64,000 nt of DNA from Sideroxyarcus sp045866275 (lineage in GTDB: Bacteria > Pseudomonadota > Gammaproteobacteria > Burkholderiales > Gallionellaceae). The stretch is from the NCBI GenBank assembly GCA_045866275.1, contig BAAFRX010000006.1:35409-99408 (forward strand), written 5' to 3'. Position 1 is the stretch's first letter, and the number at the start of each line of letters is the position of its first letter. Made by a program: the position numbers and the translations under genes. Under the pieces are notes generated by a model. The model did not search any database, was not told where the DNA came from, and saw only the letters and a list, made by a program, of their open reading frames with translations. Positions 25,967 to 35,134 of the stretch are shown here, piece by piece.

Positions 25967-26887
25967 ATGTCCATGTCCGACCGCGATGGCTTCATCTGGC
26001 ACGACGGAAAACTCGTGCCCTGGCGCGAAGCCACCACCCATGTGCTGACCCACACTTTGCATTACGGCATGGGCGTGTTCGAGGGCGTGCGGGCCTACAA
26101 GACTGCGCAGGGCACGGCGATCTTCCGCCTGCAGGAACATACCGATCGTTTGTTCAACTCGGCCTACATCTTCAAAATGAAGATGCCGTTCGACAAGGCA
26201 ACCCTGATGGAAGCGCAAAAAGAAGTGGTGCGCGCCAACTCGCTGGAATCCTGCTACATCCGCCCCATCGTGTTCTACGGCTCCGAGGCGATGGGCATCG
26301 CCGCCACCAACATCAGCGTGCATGTGGCGATCGCGGCGTGGCCGTGGGGCGCCTATCTCGGCGAGGAAGGCATGGCCAAAGGCATCCGGGTCAAGACTTC
26401 AAGCTTTACCCGCCATCACGTGAACATCAATATGTGCCGCTCGAAGTCGGTCGGCACCTACACCAATTCCATCCTGGCACACCAGGAAGTGGCGCAGGAC
26501 GGTTACGACGAGGCGATGCTGCTGGATGTAGACGGCTACGTGGCCGAGGGCGCGGGCGAGAACATCTTCATCGTGAAGAAGGGCAAGCTGTACACACCCG
26601 ATCTGACCTCCTGCCTGGAAGGCATCACCCGCGACTCCATCCTCACGCTGGCCAAGGACATGGGGCTGGAACTGGTCGAGAAGCGCATCACGCGCGACGA
26701 GGTGTACTGCGCCGAGGAGGCCTTCTTCACCGGCACCGCCGCCGAAGTAACGCCGATCCGCGAACTGGATACCCGCGTCATCGGCAGCGGCAGCCGCGGC
26801 CCGGTCACCACCCGCCTGCAGCAGGCCTTTTTCGATATCGTCAGCGGCAAGAATACGAAGTACGCCAGTTGGCTGGCGCACGTATAA
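25967..26887 (+). CDS. ilvE: Branched-chain amino acid aminotransferase
   Basis: IlvE transfers amino groups between glutamate and the oxo acids of leucine, isoleucine and valine. The 306-residue fold-type IV PLP enzyme shows HYGMGVFEGVRAY at the start, the lysine-containing CRSKSVGTYTNS (Schiff-base Lys), then LLDVDGYVAEGAGENIF and FFTGTAAEVTPI. The ATG at 25967 follows AAGGA; upstream codons in the frame were rejected. The small zinc-finger gene follows 23 nt later. Confidence 0.95.
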   Translation: MSMSDRDGFIWHDGKLVPWREATTHVLTHTLHYGMGVFEGVRAYKTAQGTAIFRLQEHTDRLFNSAYIFKMKMPFDKATLMEAQKEVVRANSLESCYIRPIVFYGSEAMGIAATNISVHVAIAAWPWGAYLGEEGMAKGIRVKTSSFTRHHVNINMCRSKSVGTYTNSILAHQEVAQDGYDEAMLLDVDGYVAEGAGENIFIVKKGKLYTPDLTSCLEGITRDSILTLAKDMGLELVEKRITRDEVYCAEEAFFTGTAAEVTPIRELDTRVIGSGSRGPVTTRLQQAFFDIVSGKNTKYASWLAHV

Positions 26888-26910
26888 CAAAAAATGTTCA
26901 GGAGGAACGC

Positions 26911-27111
26911 ATGACCGAAACCACGCTCGCGCAACGCTATGTGGAAGTAACGGCAGCCGCACTGCCCTTGTTCTGCCCCACGCCAGCAGTCAGCTTATGG
27001 AGCGCCCATCCGCGCGTCGCCATTCCGGTCGAAAAACTGGGCGAGGCGACCTGCCCTTATTGCGGCACGGTGTACAAATTCAAGGGCGAACTGCCCCAGG
27101 GACATCATTAA
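26911..27111 (+). CDS. Zinc-finger CHCC-type small protein
   Basis: A 66-residue protein ending in a CHCC zinc finger: Cys in LFCPTP, His in SAHPRVAIP, and CPYCGTVYKFKG. This resembles the zf-CHCC domain of the mitochondrial complex I subunit NDUFS6. GGAGG lies 5 nt before the ATG. The bacterial proteins have no settled function; co-location after ilvE and before waaF is common in betaproteobacteria, to my knowledge. Confidence 0.85.
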   Translation: MTETTLAQRYVEVTAAALPLFCPTPAVSLWSAHPRVAIPVEKLGEATCPYCGTVYKFKGELPQGHH

Positions 27112-27153
27112 GCCCAAACCCGGCACGGGCCTGTACCGCCCGGCGAAATCCCG

Positions 27154-28167
27154 ATGAAAAAAATACTTGTCGTCGCGCCTAGCTGGGTGGGCGATTGCGT
27201 GCTGATGCAACCCATGCTGCAACGCCTGATCCAGCGTCATCCCGGCGCACAGATCGATGTGTTGGCGCCGCCCTGGACGGAAAAATTGCTGCGCCAGTTA
27301 CCCGAGGTGCATGCGGTTATCCGCAACCCTTTCGGCCATGGCGCATTCTCCTTTTCCGCGCGCCGCAGGCTGGGCGCGCAACTCCGCGCCGCCGGCTATG
27401 ACCAGTCCATCGTGCTGCCCAACTCCTGGAAATCCGCGCTCGTTCCCTACTTCGCCGGGATTCCCTTGCGCACCGGCTTCATCGGCGAATGGCGCTTCGG
27501 TCTGATCAACGATGCGCGCCGCCTCGATAAAACCAGACTGCCGCTGATGGTGGAGCGCTTCGCCGCGCTGGCGGAAGTCAAAGGTGCCGAACTGGAGCGC
27601 CCGCTACCGGCCCCGCTGTTGCAGGTGCCAGCGGAACAGCGCGCTGCCATGTTGGCCAAGTTCGGACTGATGCTGGACAAACCGGTCGCCGTCTTTTGTC
27701 CGGGCGCGGAATACGGCCCGGCCAAGCGCTGGCCGCCGCACTACTACGCCGAGTTGGCGCAGCATCTGCACACCCGGGGATATGCCGTCTGGTTGATTGG
27801 ATCGCCCAAGGACAAGGATGTCGCCGACAAGATCGTCGCGCTCGGCAACCGGCAAGTGGTCAACCTGTGCGGCAACACCGACCTTGCCGAGGCCATCGCG
27901 CTGATGTCTTGTGCCGAGTTGGTGGTCAGCAACGACTCCGGCCTGATGCACATCGCCGCCGCGCTGGATCGGCCGCTGCTGGCCATCTTCGGCTCCAGCA
28001 GTCCGCAGTTCACCCCGCCGCTGTCGGATCGGGCCCAGGTGCTGAAACTCGATTTACCCTGCAGCCCCTGTTTCAAACGCGAGTGTCCGCTCGGCCACTT
28101 CGACTGCATGCTCAAGCTGACGCCGCAGGAAGTCGCGCGCCACATCCCCGTTCATCCGCAGCGATGA
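27154..28167 (+). CDS. waaF: ADP-heptose:LPS heptosyltransferase II
   Basis: WaaF adds the second heptose to the inner core of lipopolysaccharide. The 337-residue GT-B glycosyltransferase (family 9) begins MKKILVVAPSWVGDCVLMQP. It has FCPGAEYGPAKRWPPHYYAEL, a typical nucleotide-sugar site, then LVVSNDSGLMHIAAAL and the C-terminal CSPCFKRECPLGHFDCM. The start overlaps nothing and is 42 nt after the zinc-finger gene, with which it is probably co-transcribed. Confidence 0.94.
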   Translation: MKKILVVAPSWVGDCVLMQPMLQRLIQRHPGAQIDVLAPPWTEKLLRQLPEVHAVIRNPFGHGAFSFSARRRLGAQLRAAGYDQSIVLPNSWKSALVPYFAGIPLRTGFIGEWRFGLINDARRLDKTRLPLMVERFAALAEVKGAELERPLPAPLLQVPAEQRAAMLAKFGLMLDKPVAVFCPGAEYGPAKRWPPHYYAELAQHLHTRGYAVWLIGSPKDKDVADKIVALGNRQVVNLCGNTDLAEAIALMSCAELVVSNDSGLMHIAAALDRPLLAIFGSSSPQFTPPLSDRAQVLKLDLPCSPCFKRECPLGHFDCMLKLTPQEVARHIPVHPQR

Positions 28168-28180
28168 ACGCAAGCACGCA

Positions 28181-29959
28181 TCAATCGGTCAGCTCTTCTT
28201 TCCACCCGTAGATCACCCAACGGTTCTTGCCGGTTTGTTTAGCGCGATACATCGCCTCGTCGGCGTGGATCAGCAGTTTTTCCACGCCCGTGGCGTCTTG
28301 CGGATAGAGACTGATGCCGATGCTGGCCGTGACTTTTTCCGCAGCCTCGCCCAGTTCGCAGGGTTGCGCCACGGTTTTGATGATCTTGCGCAGCACGCGG
28401 CGCAAGCCTTCGCCATGCCCCACCCCGCGCAGAAGGATCGTGAATTCGTCTCCCCCCAGGCGCGCAACGGTGTCACCCGCGCGCACACAACTGCGCAGAC
28501 GCTGCGCAATGGTCTGCAGCATCTTGTCGCCGGTCGCATGGCCGCGCGCATCGTTCACAGCCTTGAAACCGTCGAGGTCGATGAACAGCACGGCAAACTC
28601 GCTTTTGTTGCGCTTGGCCTGGATGATCTCCTGCTGCACCCGGTCCTGGAACAGCATGCGATTGGGCAGGTCGGTCAATATGTCGTGATAGGCAAGGTGG
28701 TGGATCTCTTCTTCCAGCCGGCGCTTTTCTGAAATATCCTGCTGCACCGCGAGAAAGTTGGTCAACTCCCCTTTTTCGTCGAACAGGGGGGAAACACTTT
28801 GCGTGACCGTGAACAGTTCGCCCGACTTGTTGCGGTTGATGATGTCGCCACGCCAGTCCTGACCGCTGCCGATCCGCGACCACATTGCCTGCCAGAAAGA
28901 AGCATCATGCAGGCCGGAGGAAAAAACCCGCGGGGTCTGCCCCAGAATTTCCCCGCTCGGGTAGCCGCTGATGCGCGTCAACGCCTCATTTATCCATTGC
29001 ACCCGCCCCTGGCAATCGGTGATGAACATCGCATTCGCCGCATTGCGCATGGCCACATCCATCAGGCGCAATTCCTGCTGTTCCCGTGCCTGCAGGATCG
29101 CCACGGCGACCCGCGCGGCAAACGCGGAAAGACGGTTCACCGTGAACGTATCGAACGCGTCTTCCCGCACGGCGTACATCAGCAGGACCCCGATGACTTC
29201 GCCGTCGATTGCCAGCGGCAATGACAGGACGCAGCGCAGTCCGTGCTGCCCGGCACGCTCTCGCCACGGCGCAAACTGGGGCGCGTCTGCGCCCAAAACG
29301 ACCGGGTGATTCTCGCGTATCGACACACCTGCCGGCCCCCTGCCCTGCGGCGTATCGTCCCAGCGCACCTGGATATCTTCCAGGTAAGCCGTCCTGCCGG
29401 CGGCATCGACAATCTCGATGCTGCCATCCGCGACTTTCATGCCCAGCCAGACCAGTTCGAAACCGAACAGCTCGACCATGCGCTGGCAGATACGCTTGAC
29501 CAGATGCGGCAAGTCGAACTTGTGCAGGATGTACTGATCGATCTCCTGCAACAGATGGTCGGTCACAATCTGCTCGCGCACGTGGTAGCGCAAAGCCGCC
29601 GCAACCAGTTCGCGCTCGACCGTAGGCACCAGACGCTGACTGTCCTGCAGCCGCACACAATCCCGGGCGCCCAGGCGCACGGCCTCGGTCAATGTCATTT
29701 GCGCCTCATCCTGCAGGAGCAGAATGCACGGGATGTCCAACTCGCGCTGGCGCAGGGTATTGAGGGTGCGTTCGACGGAAAATTTTGCGGTGGGGGAGAT
29801 AAAAACGATCTGGACCGGTTCGCGCAGCGCCGTTTCGAGCGCAGCCATATCCCCGGCCAGATACGTTTGCATGCGGTAACCCTGCTGTGCAAACATGTCC
29901 GCCACCCGCGCCACTTCCGCCTTGCGCAGGGTGACAAACAAGGCGCGGATAAACTTCAT
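28181..29959 (-). CDS. Diguanylate cyclase with pseudo-receiver, GAF and PAS domains
   Basis: A 592-residue cytoplasmic protein. Residues 1-120 look like a receiver domain that has lost the phospho-accepting aspartate (the strand reads QIVFISPT). A GAF domain follows at about 140-295, then a PAS domain with PAC-type tail (NAANAMFITDCQGRVQWINEALTRISGYP split at AMFI) at about 300-425. A GGDEF domain follows with ARLGGDEFTIL intact and YHDILTDLPNRMLFQDR at its start. It should make cyclic di-GMP in response to GAF/PAS ligands. Its ATG overlaps the TGA of the upstream response regulator by 4 nt, so the pair probably forms one pathway. Confidence 0.92.
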   Translation of the reverse strand: MKFIRALFVTLRKAEVARVADMFAQQGYRMQTYLAGDMAALETALREPVQIVFISPTAKFSVERTLNTLRQRELDIPCILLLQDEAQMTLTEAVRLGARDCVRLQDSQRLVPTVERELVAAALRYHVREQIVTDHLLQEIDQYILHKFDLPHLVKRICQRMVELFGFELVWLGMKVADGSIEIVDAAGRTAYLEDIQVRWDDTPQGRGPAGVSIRENHPVVLGADAPQFAPWRERAGQHGLRCVLSLPLAIDGEVIGVLLMYAVREDAFDTFTVNRLSAFAARVAVAILQAREQQELRLMDVAMRNAANAMFITDCQGRVQWINEALTRISGYPSGEILGQTPRVFSSGLHDASFWQAMWSRIGSGQDWRGDIINRNKSGELFTVTQSVSPLFDEKGELTNFLAVQQDISEKRRLEEEIHHLAYHDILTDLPNRMLFQDRVQQEIIQAKRNKSEFAVLFIDLDGFKAVNDARGHATGDKMLQTIAQRLRSCVRAGDTVARLGGDEFTILLRGVGHGEGLRRVLRKIIKTVAQPCELGEAAEKVTASIGISLYPQDATGVEKLLIHADEAMYRAKQTGKNRWVIYGWKEELTD

Positions 29960-30417
29960 GTGCGGATACTGTGCGGCAGTGCCTGGCCGGGGCCGGACGC
30001 TGTCAGCCAGCCCAGCGCAAGCAACTCCTGCATCAACCGGTTGAACTCATCCAGCGTCTGGGGCTTCTGCACAAAACTGTTTGCCCCGATCTGGTAGGCC
30101 AGCACCACGTCCGCCGGTTCATGGCTTTGCGAATAAACCACGACCGGGACCTGTTGCAAACGCGGATCCATGCGGAGGGTGCGCAACACGGCGAGTCCGA
30201 TCAGCTTGGGCAACTTCAGATCAATCAGGATCAGGCGCGGCACCGGATGGCCCTGCGCCGTTTCTGCGGACAGCCACTCCAGCGCCGCAACACTGTCCGG
30301 CACCACCGCCAGATACAGATTGCCTGGACAACTCGCCACCGCCTGCTGCACCAGCAGGATCGCCGGCTCATCGCCCTCCACCAGCAAGATCGTATCGCCG
30401 GACTGTCTCAACACCAT
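29956..30417 (-). CDS. Single-domain response regulator (Rcp1-like)
   Basis: A 153-residue receiver domain with no output domain. The acidic pocket is VEGDE, the phospho-acceptor is the Asp in LILIDLKLPK, the Thr/Ser switch is in VVVYSQSHEP and the Lys is in SFVQKPQ. The layout resembles Rcp1-type regulators that serve phytochrome-like or hybrid histidine kinases. No kinase is encoded nearby. It overlaps the diguanylate cyclase gene by 4 nt. Confidence 0.9.
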   Translation of the reverse strand: MVLRQSGDTILLVEGDEPAILLVQQAVASCPGNLYLAVVPDSVAALEWLSAETAQGHPVPRLILIDLKLPKLIGLAVLRTLRMDPRLQQVPVVVYSQSHEPADVVLAYQIGANSFVQKPQTLDEFNRLMQELLALGWLTASGPGQALPHSIRT

Positions 30418-30605
30418 GCCCCCTCATCGAATCAATTCGCCCACTCGTCCTGTCATGCAGCGCGCGGCGACCGGGCCGGAGGATACCTGAACGCGGAATA
30501 TAAATCCAAGCCGGGCCGCTTGACGCGGCGGTGGCTGGGGCGCCTGCGCGTTCCATTTCATTCGCCCCGGCTCCGTTGAGCATCGCCCTTCCCCCCGCAC
30601 CAAGA

Positions 30606-30631
30606 AAAACGCGGCACACGGCCGCGTTTTC
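30606..30631 (-). terminator. Intrinsic terminator after the outer-membrane protein gene
   Basis: aaaacgcggc-acacg-gccgcgtttt forms a hairpin with flanking A and T runs, 23 nt past the stop at 30,654. Orientation is assigned from the gene it follows. Confidence 0.75.
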
Positions 30632-30653
30632 CGAGATTACCTGCACGTCGTGT

Positions 30654-31652
30654 TCAGAACGACTGACTGATGCCGAGCGACAACGTCCACGGTGCGGTCA
30701 GCTGACCAAAATTGGCTTCCGCCTTGTCCACATAGACATACTGATACAGGGGCAGCTGGACAAAACCATAGATACGGGTTTGCCGCGCCACGGCAAAACT
30801 CAAGCCGGGGCTCAAGTTCAGACTGTACCCTCCCGAAGTGGGTTCCGCCTCCAGGCCGTTGTCGCGATCGCGGTAGTGGGCGTTGACCTGGAGCAGGCCG
30901 GTGAGTTGGCGCGTGAATGCGTAACGCGTACCGAGATCAACCACGACGTCATCACCCGGCTGGAAATCCTGATGATGATTCAGCGCAGTTTGTCCCTGGA
31001 TGCTGGTGAACCATCCCCAGGGCGAATCGGCCAGCTCATGGTAATAGTAGGCGCCCAGAATCAAATCGGTCGTGCCCGTTCCAGGCTGCGCGGAACGCTC
31101 CAGCGCATAAGGGGTTCCGGGCGGATCGGCCGGATCTTGCGCATCCATATTCTGCGTGGTTGATCCGGTCGGAAGTTTCAAACCAAGGCGCACCCCGCTC
31201 CCCGAATGCGAATCGCCCAGATCAAAGCTGAAACTGCCCACCGCACGGATATCCCCCAACCGGGTAAATTCAGCCCGTTGCGGGGTGGGGATGCCGGAAG
31301 TGGAATCGAGCGTGTGCGCATGATCGCGGATGACCAGCGGCAGACCCAGCGCAATTTTCCACCGCGCATTCACCGCATAGTCGATATCGGCATTCAGCAG
31401 TTGGTTGATGGTGCGCCGGTTCTCGATTTCCAGACCGGTTGCCGCCGGCGCTTCAGGGGCAACCCGCTTTGAGCCAAAGCGCAGCTTGTTGGCGCGCGCA
31501 TAGGTATAACGCAGGTCCACGCGCACCCCTTCGTCGTGCGACAAGCCCTGTGCATCCCACTGCGTATTCACCGGACAACTCGCCGTGCCACACGCAGCCT
31601 GAACGTTCGCGCAGGCACCGAGCAACATCATCATCAGCAATCTTCTCTTCAT
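30654..31652 (-). CDS. Outer-membrane beta-barrel protein, function unknown
   Basis: A 332-residue protein with a signal peptide (MKRRLLMMMLLGACANVQA) and many alternating strands (VRVDLRYTYARANKL, WKIALGLPLVIRD, GVRLGLKLPTGS). It ends in Phe (LSLGISQSF), the usual signature of barrels inserted by BamA. I do not recognise a specific transporter family. Four cysteines near the mature N-terminus region (ACGTASCPVN) are a feature of its own. AGGAGAG precedes the ATG at 31650-31652; a longer upstream frame lacks a signal peptide and was rejected. Confidence 0.8.
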   Translation of the reverse strand: MKRRLLMMMLLGACANVQAACGTASCPVNTQWDAQGLSHDEGVRVDLRYTYARANKLRFGSKRVAPEAPAATGLEIENRRTINQLLNADIDYAVNARWKIALGLPLVIRDHAHTLDSTSGIPTPQRAEFTRLGDIRAVGSFSFDLGDSHSGSGVRLGLKLPTGSTTQNMDAQDPADPPGTPYALERSAQPGTGTTDLILGAYYYHELADSPWGWFTSIQGQTALNHHQDFQPGDDVVVDLGTRYAFTRQLTGLLQVNAHYRDRDNGLEAEPTSGGYSLNLSPGLSFAVARQTRIYGFVQLPLYQYVYVDKAEANFGQLTAPWTLSLGISQSF

Positions 31653-31874
31653 TGTTTCTCTCCTGGTAGGGTATTCAAAACCGCCCCGCATCCTACCAAG
31701 ACCGGCCTGCGCGCCCCTGCGGCAAATTGTCGCACCCGGATTGACGACGAAATAAATCGTAGCCTGCCCCTTGTGATTCACGGCCTAACAACGATCGCTG
31801 CGACATCCACCAGCGTTCGCATAAGCACCCTCAAGAAAATGCAGCGCCACACCGCCAACGCCTGGCAGGCTGAT

Positions 31875-32495
31875 TCATGCCACATAGAACAGGATTGCGC
31901 CGTAATGCAGGACACTGCCCGCCAGCACGAACAGGTGCCAGATGCCGTGCCCATGGCGAAACCGCTCATCATAGAGATAGAAGATGATGCCGCCCGTATA
32001 GGCGACACCGCCTGCCGCCAGCAGCACAAACCCGGGCGTGCCCAGCGTTTCCAGCAGGGGCAGGATGGCAACGATGGCGACCCATCCCATCAGGATGTAG
32101 ATCAGCATGGACAGCCAGCGCGATTTTCTGGCGAACCACGTTTCCTGAAATATCCCCAGCAGCGCCAGCCCCCACACCACGCCGAACAGCGACCAGCCCC
32201 ACGGCCCGCGCAGGCTGACCAGCGTGAAGGGCGTGTAGGTTCCGGCAATCAGCAGATAAATGGCATTGTGATCCAGCTTCTGCAGGATCGATTTGATGCG
32301 GCCCGCCCTGGCGTTGTGATACAGCGTGGAGAACCCGTACAGCGACAGCAGCGTGGCGGCGTAGATCGAGAAGCTGACAATCTTCCACACGTCGCCACTC
32401 AAGGCGCCCAGTACGATCAGCACCACCCCGCCGATCAGGGCCAGCAGGGCACCGATCAGGTGGGTCCAGGTATTGAACCGTTCACCTTGCTCCAT
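31875..32495 (-). CDS. Hemolysin III / YqfA-type membrane protein
   Basis: A 206-residue seven-helix protein of the PAQR/hemolysin III family. It shows the conserved NTWTHLIGALLALIG start, the metal-site pattern YGFSTLYHN and LDHNAIYLLIAGTYTPF, and the C-terminal HGIWHLFVLAGSVLHY. Family members are putative metal-dependent membrane hydrolases or receptors. The haemolysin name is historical. The ATG at 32493-32495 starts the match; the longer frame runs into the thioredoxin gene. Confidence 0.88.
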   Translation of the reverse strand: MEQGERFNTWTHLIGALLALIGGVVLIVLGALSGDVWKIVSFSIYAATLLSLYGFSTLYHNARAGRIKSILQKLDHNAIYLLIAGTYTPFTLVSLRGPWGWSLFGVVWGLALLGIFQETWFARKSRWLSMLIYILMGWVAIVAILPLLETLGTPGFVLLAAGGVAYTGGIIFYLYDERFRHGHGIWHLFVLAGSVLHYGAILFYVA

Positions 32496-32521
32496 GAAAG
32501 TTGACCGCTCCGCAATCGAAC

Positions 32522-32878
32522 TCAGGCGCCAGACGCCGCATGCCGTTCGATCACCTTGTCGATGAAGTTGCGCAGAAAACCTTCGGTCTGCGCGCTGTGG
32601 AAACGGTCTATCTCGACCCCGCGGCTGTAAGCGATGACCGTCGGGAAGCCGCGCACCTTGTGCCGTCCGGCGATCTTCATGTTCTCGTCGGCATCGACGA
32701 TCCCGAGAATGAACTTGCCGTTGTATTCGAACACCATCTTGTGCAGCAGCGGCGCCAATACCCGGCACGGCGCGCACCATTCGGCGCTGATATCGACCAG
32801 CACCGGCAATTCGTGCGAGCGCGCCACCACCCGCTCGTCAAACGTGTCTTCCTCGACGTTACAGGAATAGTCGCTCAT
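32522..32878 (-). CDS. Thioredoxin-family protein
   Basis: A 118-residue thioredoxin fold with active site WCAPC in VDISAEWCAPCRVLAPLL and the cis-Pro in RGFPTVI. It differs from the main TrxA (42,031) by Ala for Gly in the active site and an N-terminal extension with a cysteine (MSDYSCNVEED). It lies 9 nt after murJ and 26 nt before the hemolysin III homologue. Confidence 0.88.
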   Translation of the reverse strand: MSDYSCNVEEDTFDERVVARSHELPVLVDISAEWCAPCRVLAPLLHKMVFEYNGKFILGIVDADENMKIAGRHKVRGFPTVIAYSRGVEIDRFHSAQTEGFLRNFIDKVIERHAASGA

Positions 32879-32887
32879 TTTTCTTTC

Positions 32888-34432
32888 TCACTCCGTTGCC
32901 CGTTTGTAGTAATCCCGCGGCCGGAAACCGAGCGCATACAACACGCCAAAGTACGCCGCCATTCCGCCCGTGACCAACGCAGCCAGATGGAGGATGCGCG
33001 GCCAGCCGCGCGCTTCCAGCCAGTGCTGTTCGCTGCCCATGCCGAACCAGAGCAGCAATCCCAGCACCAGCAGGGCAGCGCCAAGTTTGGCGAAGAATGA
33101 AGGCCAGCCGGGTTCGGCGCGATAAATGCCGTGCCGGCGCAAAAAATGGAACAGCACCGCGGCATTGAGGCACGCACCCAGACCGATCGACAGGGCGAGC
33201 CCGGCGTGTGCCAGGTCAAGGCCAAAAACAAAAACGATGTTCATCAGTTGCGTGGCGATCAGGGTCGCGACCCCGATCTTGACCGGGGTGCGGATGTTCT
33301 GGCGCGCGTAAAAACCGGGCGCGAGGATCTTGACCAGGATCAGGCCGATCAGGCCGACGCTGTAGCCGACCAGCGCGCTGCGCGACATCAGCACATCGTG
33401 CGCACTGAACGCACCGTACTGAAAAAAAGTCGCCAGCAGGGGCACCGCGATCATCCCCAGCGCGAGCGCGGCCGGCAGGGCAAGCAGGAAGGTCAGGCGC
33501 AAGCCCCAGTCCAGCATTCTGGAATACTCCGCCGTGTCGTTGTTCGCATGCAGTTTGGAGAGCGACGGCAACAGGATGGTGCCTAGCGCCACCCCCAGCA
33601 TGCCGGTGGGAAATTCCATCAGCCGGTCGGCGTAATACAGCCACGACACGCTGCCCGCCACCAGAAAGGAGGCGAACACGGTATTCAGGATCAGGCTTAA
33701 TTGGGCGATGGAGACGCCGAATGCGGCCGGCCCCATCTGGCGGATGACGCGGCGCATCCCTTCATGGCGCAGACTGAAACGCGGGCGCGGCAGCATGCCG
33801 ATCTTTTTCAGGAACGGGATCTGGAACGCCAGTTGCACGATGCCCGCGACAAACACGGCCCACGCCAACGCCAGAATGGGCGGGTCAAAATACGGCGCCG
33901 CCCACAGTGCACCGCCGATGAAACAGAGATTGAGCAGGATGGGCGCGAACGCCGGCACCCAGAACTTGTTGTAGGTATTGAGGATGCCCGCCGCCACCGC
34001 CACCAGCGAGATGAAGAAAATGTAAGGGGAGGTGATGCGCAGCAGTTGCACGGTAAGATCGAATTGCGCATCGTTGCGCGCAAAACCCGGTGCGCTGATA
34101 TAGACCAGGACCGGTGCGGCAATGATCCCGACCAGCGTGACCCCGAACAGGATCAGCGCCAGCATCGTACTGACGTGGTCCACCAGCAGCCGGGTCTCGT
34201 CGTGTCCCTTGCGGTTGCGGTATTCGCCGAAGATCGGCACAAACGCCTGCGAGAACGCGCCCTCCGCGAACAGGCGGCGCAGCAGGTTGGGCAGTTTGAA
34301 GGCGACAAAAAAGGCATCGGTCGCCATGCCCGCGCCGAACACGCGCGCGATCAGCACGTCGCGGCCGAAGGCCAGCACGCGCGAAACCAGGGTCAAACCG
34401 CTGATGGTGGCCAGTACCTTGAGCAGGTTCAT
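32888..34432 (-). CDS. murJ: Lipid II flippase MurJ
   Basis: MurJ moves lipid II across the inner membrane for peptidoglycan synthesis. The 514-residue protein has about 14 membrane segments and MVF-family features: MNLLKVLATISGLTLVSRVL, AEGAFSQAFVPIF and VSWLYYADRLMEFPTGMLG. It is divergent from rpsT, a common arrangement. The 336-bp space between the two holds a MITE and the rpsT promoter. Confidence 0.95.
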   Translation of the reverse strand: MNLLKVLATISGLTLVSRVLAFGRDVLIARVFGAGMATDAFFVAFKLPNLLRRLFAEGAFSQAFVPIFGEYRNRKGHDETRLLVDHVSTMLALILFGVTLVGIIAAPVLVYISAPGFARNDAQFDLTVQLLRITSPYIFFISLVAVAAGILNTYNKFWVPAFAPILLNLCFIGGALWAAPYFDPPILALAWAVFVAGIVQLAFQIPFLKKIGMLPRPRFSLRHEGMRRVIRQMGPAAFGVSIAQLSLILNTVFASFLVAGSVSWLYYADRLMEFPTGMLGVALGTILLPSLSKLHANNDTAEYSRMLDWGLRLTFLLALPAALALGMIAVPLLATFFQYGAFSAHDVLMSRSALVGYSVGLIGLILVKILAPGFYARQNIRTPVKIGVATLIATQLMNIVFVFGLDLAHAGLALSIGLGACLNAAVLFHFLRRHGIYRAEPGWPSFFAKLGAALLVLGLLLWFGMGSEQHWLEARGWPRILHLAALVTGGMAAYFGVLYALGFRPRDYYKRATE

Positions 34433-34458
34433 GCCAGAAATACCCGTGTTGTCATTGA

Positions 34459-34601
34459 GGGAACCTCTATAAATTCATTTTGCGGGCGAATCGCGGTGTC
34501 GCGTGCTCGCTCATTCCTCGCCTATCCATTTGATATGTCTCGTCATTCGCTGCGCGGCTCCTTGCGCTTCATCCCGTAAAAGTGAATTTCTAGAGGTTCC
34601 C
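34459..34601. mobile_element. MITE with inverted ends gggaacctctaKaaattca and TTGA duplication
   Basis: Ends gggaacctctataaattca (34,459-34,477) and tgaatttctagaggttccc (34,583-34,601) are inverted copies with one mismatch. Both sides are bordered by TTGA (34,455-34,458 and 34,602-34,605), consistent with a 4-bp target duplication. The 143-bp body has no plausible transposase gene. It lies 26 bp upstream of the murJ start and takes up much of the otherwise gene-free 34,433-34,768 interval. The parent IS family was not identified. Confidence 0.85.
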
Positions 34602-34698
34602 TTGAGCCCATGCGCAAAATGCCGCCCGCTATAAACGCGGCGCATCATACCATTCGCCCCCCGCGCTCCCCGTGCGCGGCAAACGAAAAAACAACGTG

Positions 34699-34727
34699 TT
34701 GCAAAATACGGGACGCCTCCCTATAAT
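34699..34727 (+). promoter_or_regulatory. Sigma-70-like promoter of rpsT
   Basis: TTGCAA at 34,699-34,704 and TATAAT at 34,722-34,727 are 17 bp apart, 41 bp before the rpsT start codon. Confidence 0.75.
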
Positions 34728-34768
34728 GCGCGCCTTTTTACGCAAGCCGAATCCCGAGGAGTCATAGC

Positions 34769-35032
34769 ATGGCCAACACCGCACAAGCCAAGAAACGCGC
34801 CCGTCAGGCAACGAAGCAGCACGCGCACAACACCACATTGCGCTCCGAAATGCGCACCGCGATCAAGAAAGTCATCAAGGCTGTGCAGGCGGGCGACAAG
34901 GCTGCCGCGCAGGAAGTGTTCCGCGCCTCGACCCGCGTGGTGGATTCCATCGCCGACAAGAAGATCATCCACAAGAACAAGGCTGCGCGCCACAAGAGCC
35001 GCCTGTCCGCCGCCATCAAGGCAATGGCCTGA
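34769..35032 (+). CDS. rpsT: 30S ribosomal protein S20
   Basis: An 87-residue basic protein beginning MANTAQAKKRARQATKQHAHN and ending KAARHKSRLSAAIKAMA, typical of S20, which binds 16S rRNA early in assembly. GAGGAG precedes the ATG. It has its own promoter and a terminator. Confidence 0.96.
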   Translation: MANTAQAKKRARQATKQHAHNTTLRSEMRTAIKKVIKAVQAGDKAAAQEVFRASTRVVDSIADKKIIHKNKAARHKSRLSAAIKAMA

Positions 35033-35060
35033 TCCATTTGCGGCTGACCGCTGCAACATG

Positions 35061-35091
35061 AAGGCCGACAGCGCTGTCGGCCTTTTTTGTT
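35061..35091 (+). terminator. Intrinsic terminator of rpsT
   Basis: aaggccgacagcgctgtcgg followed by ccttttttg: a 10-bp hairpin with a T run. Confidence 0.93.
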
Positions 35092-35134
35092 TATAGTTGC
35101 CCCATCAGAAAACAACAAGACCGGAAACTCCGTC

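Noticed and set aside
31653..31874. Space between the hemolysin III homologue and the outer-membrane protein gene
   Set aside because: No open frame with a ribosome site, tRNA or clear terminator was found; probably promoter DNA for the outer-membrane protein gene.
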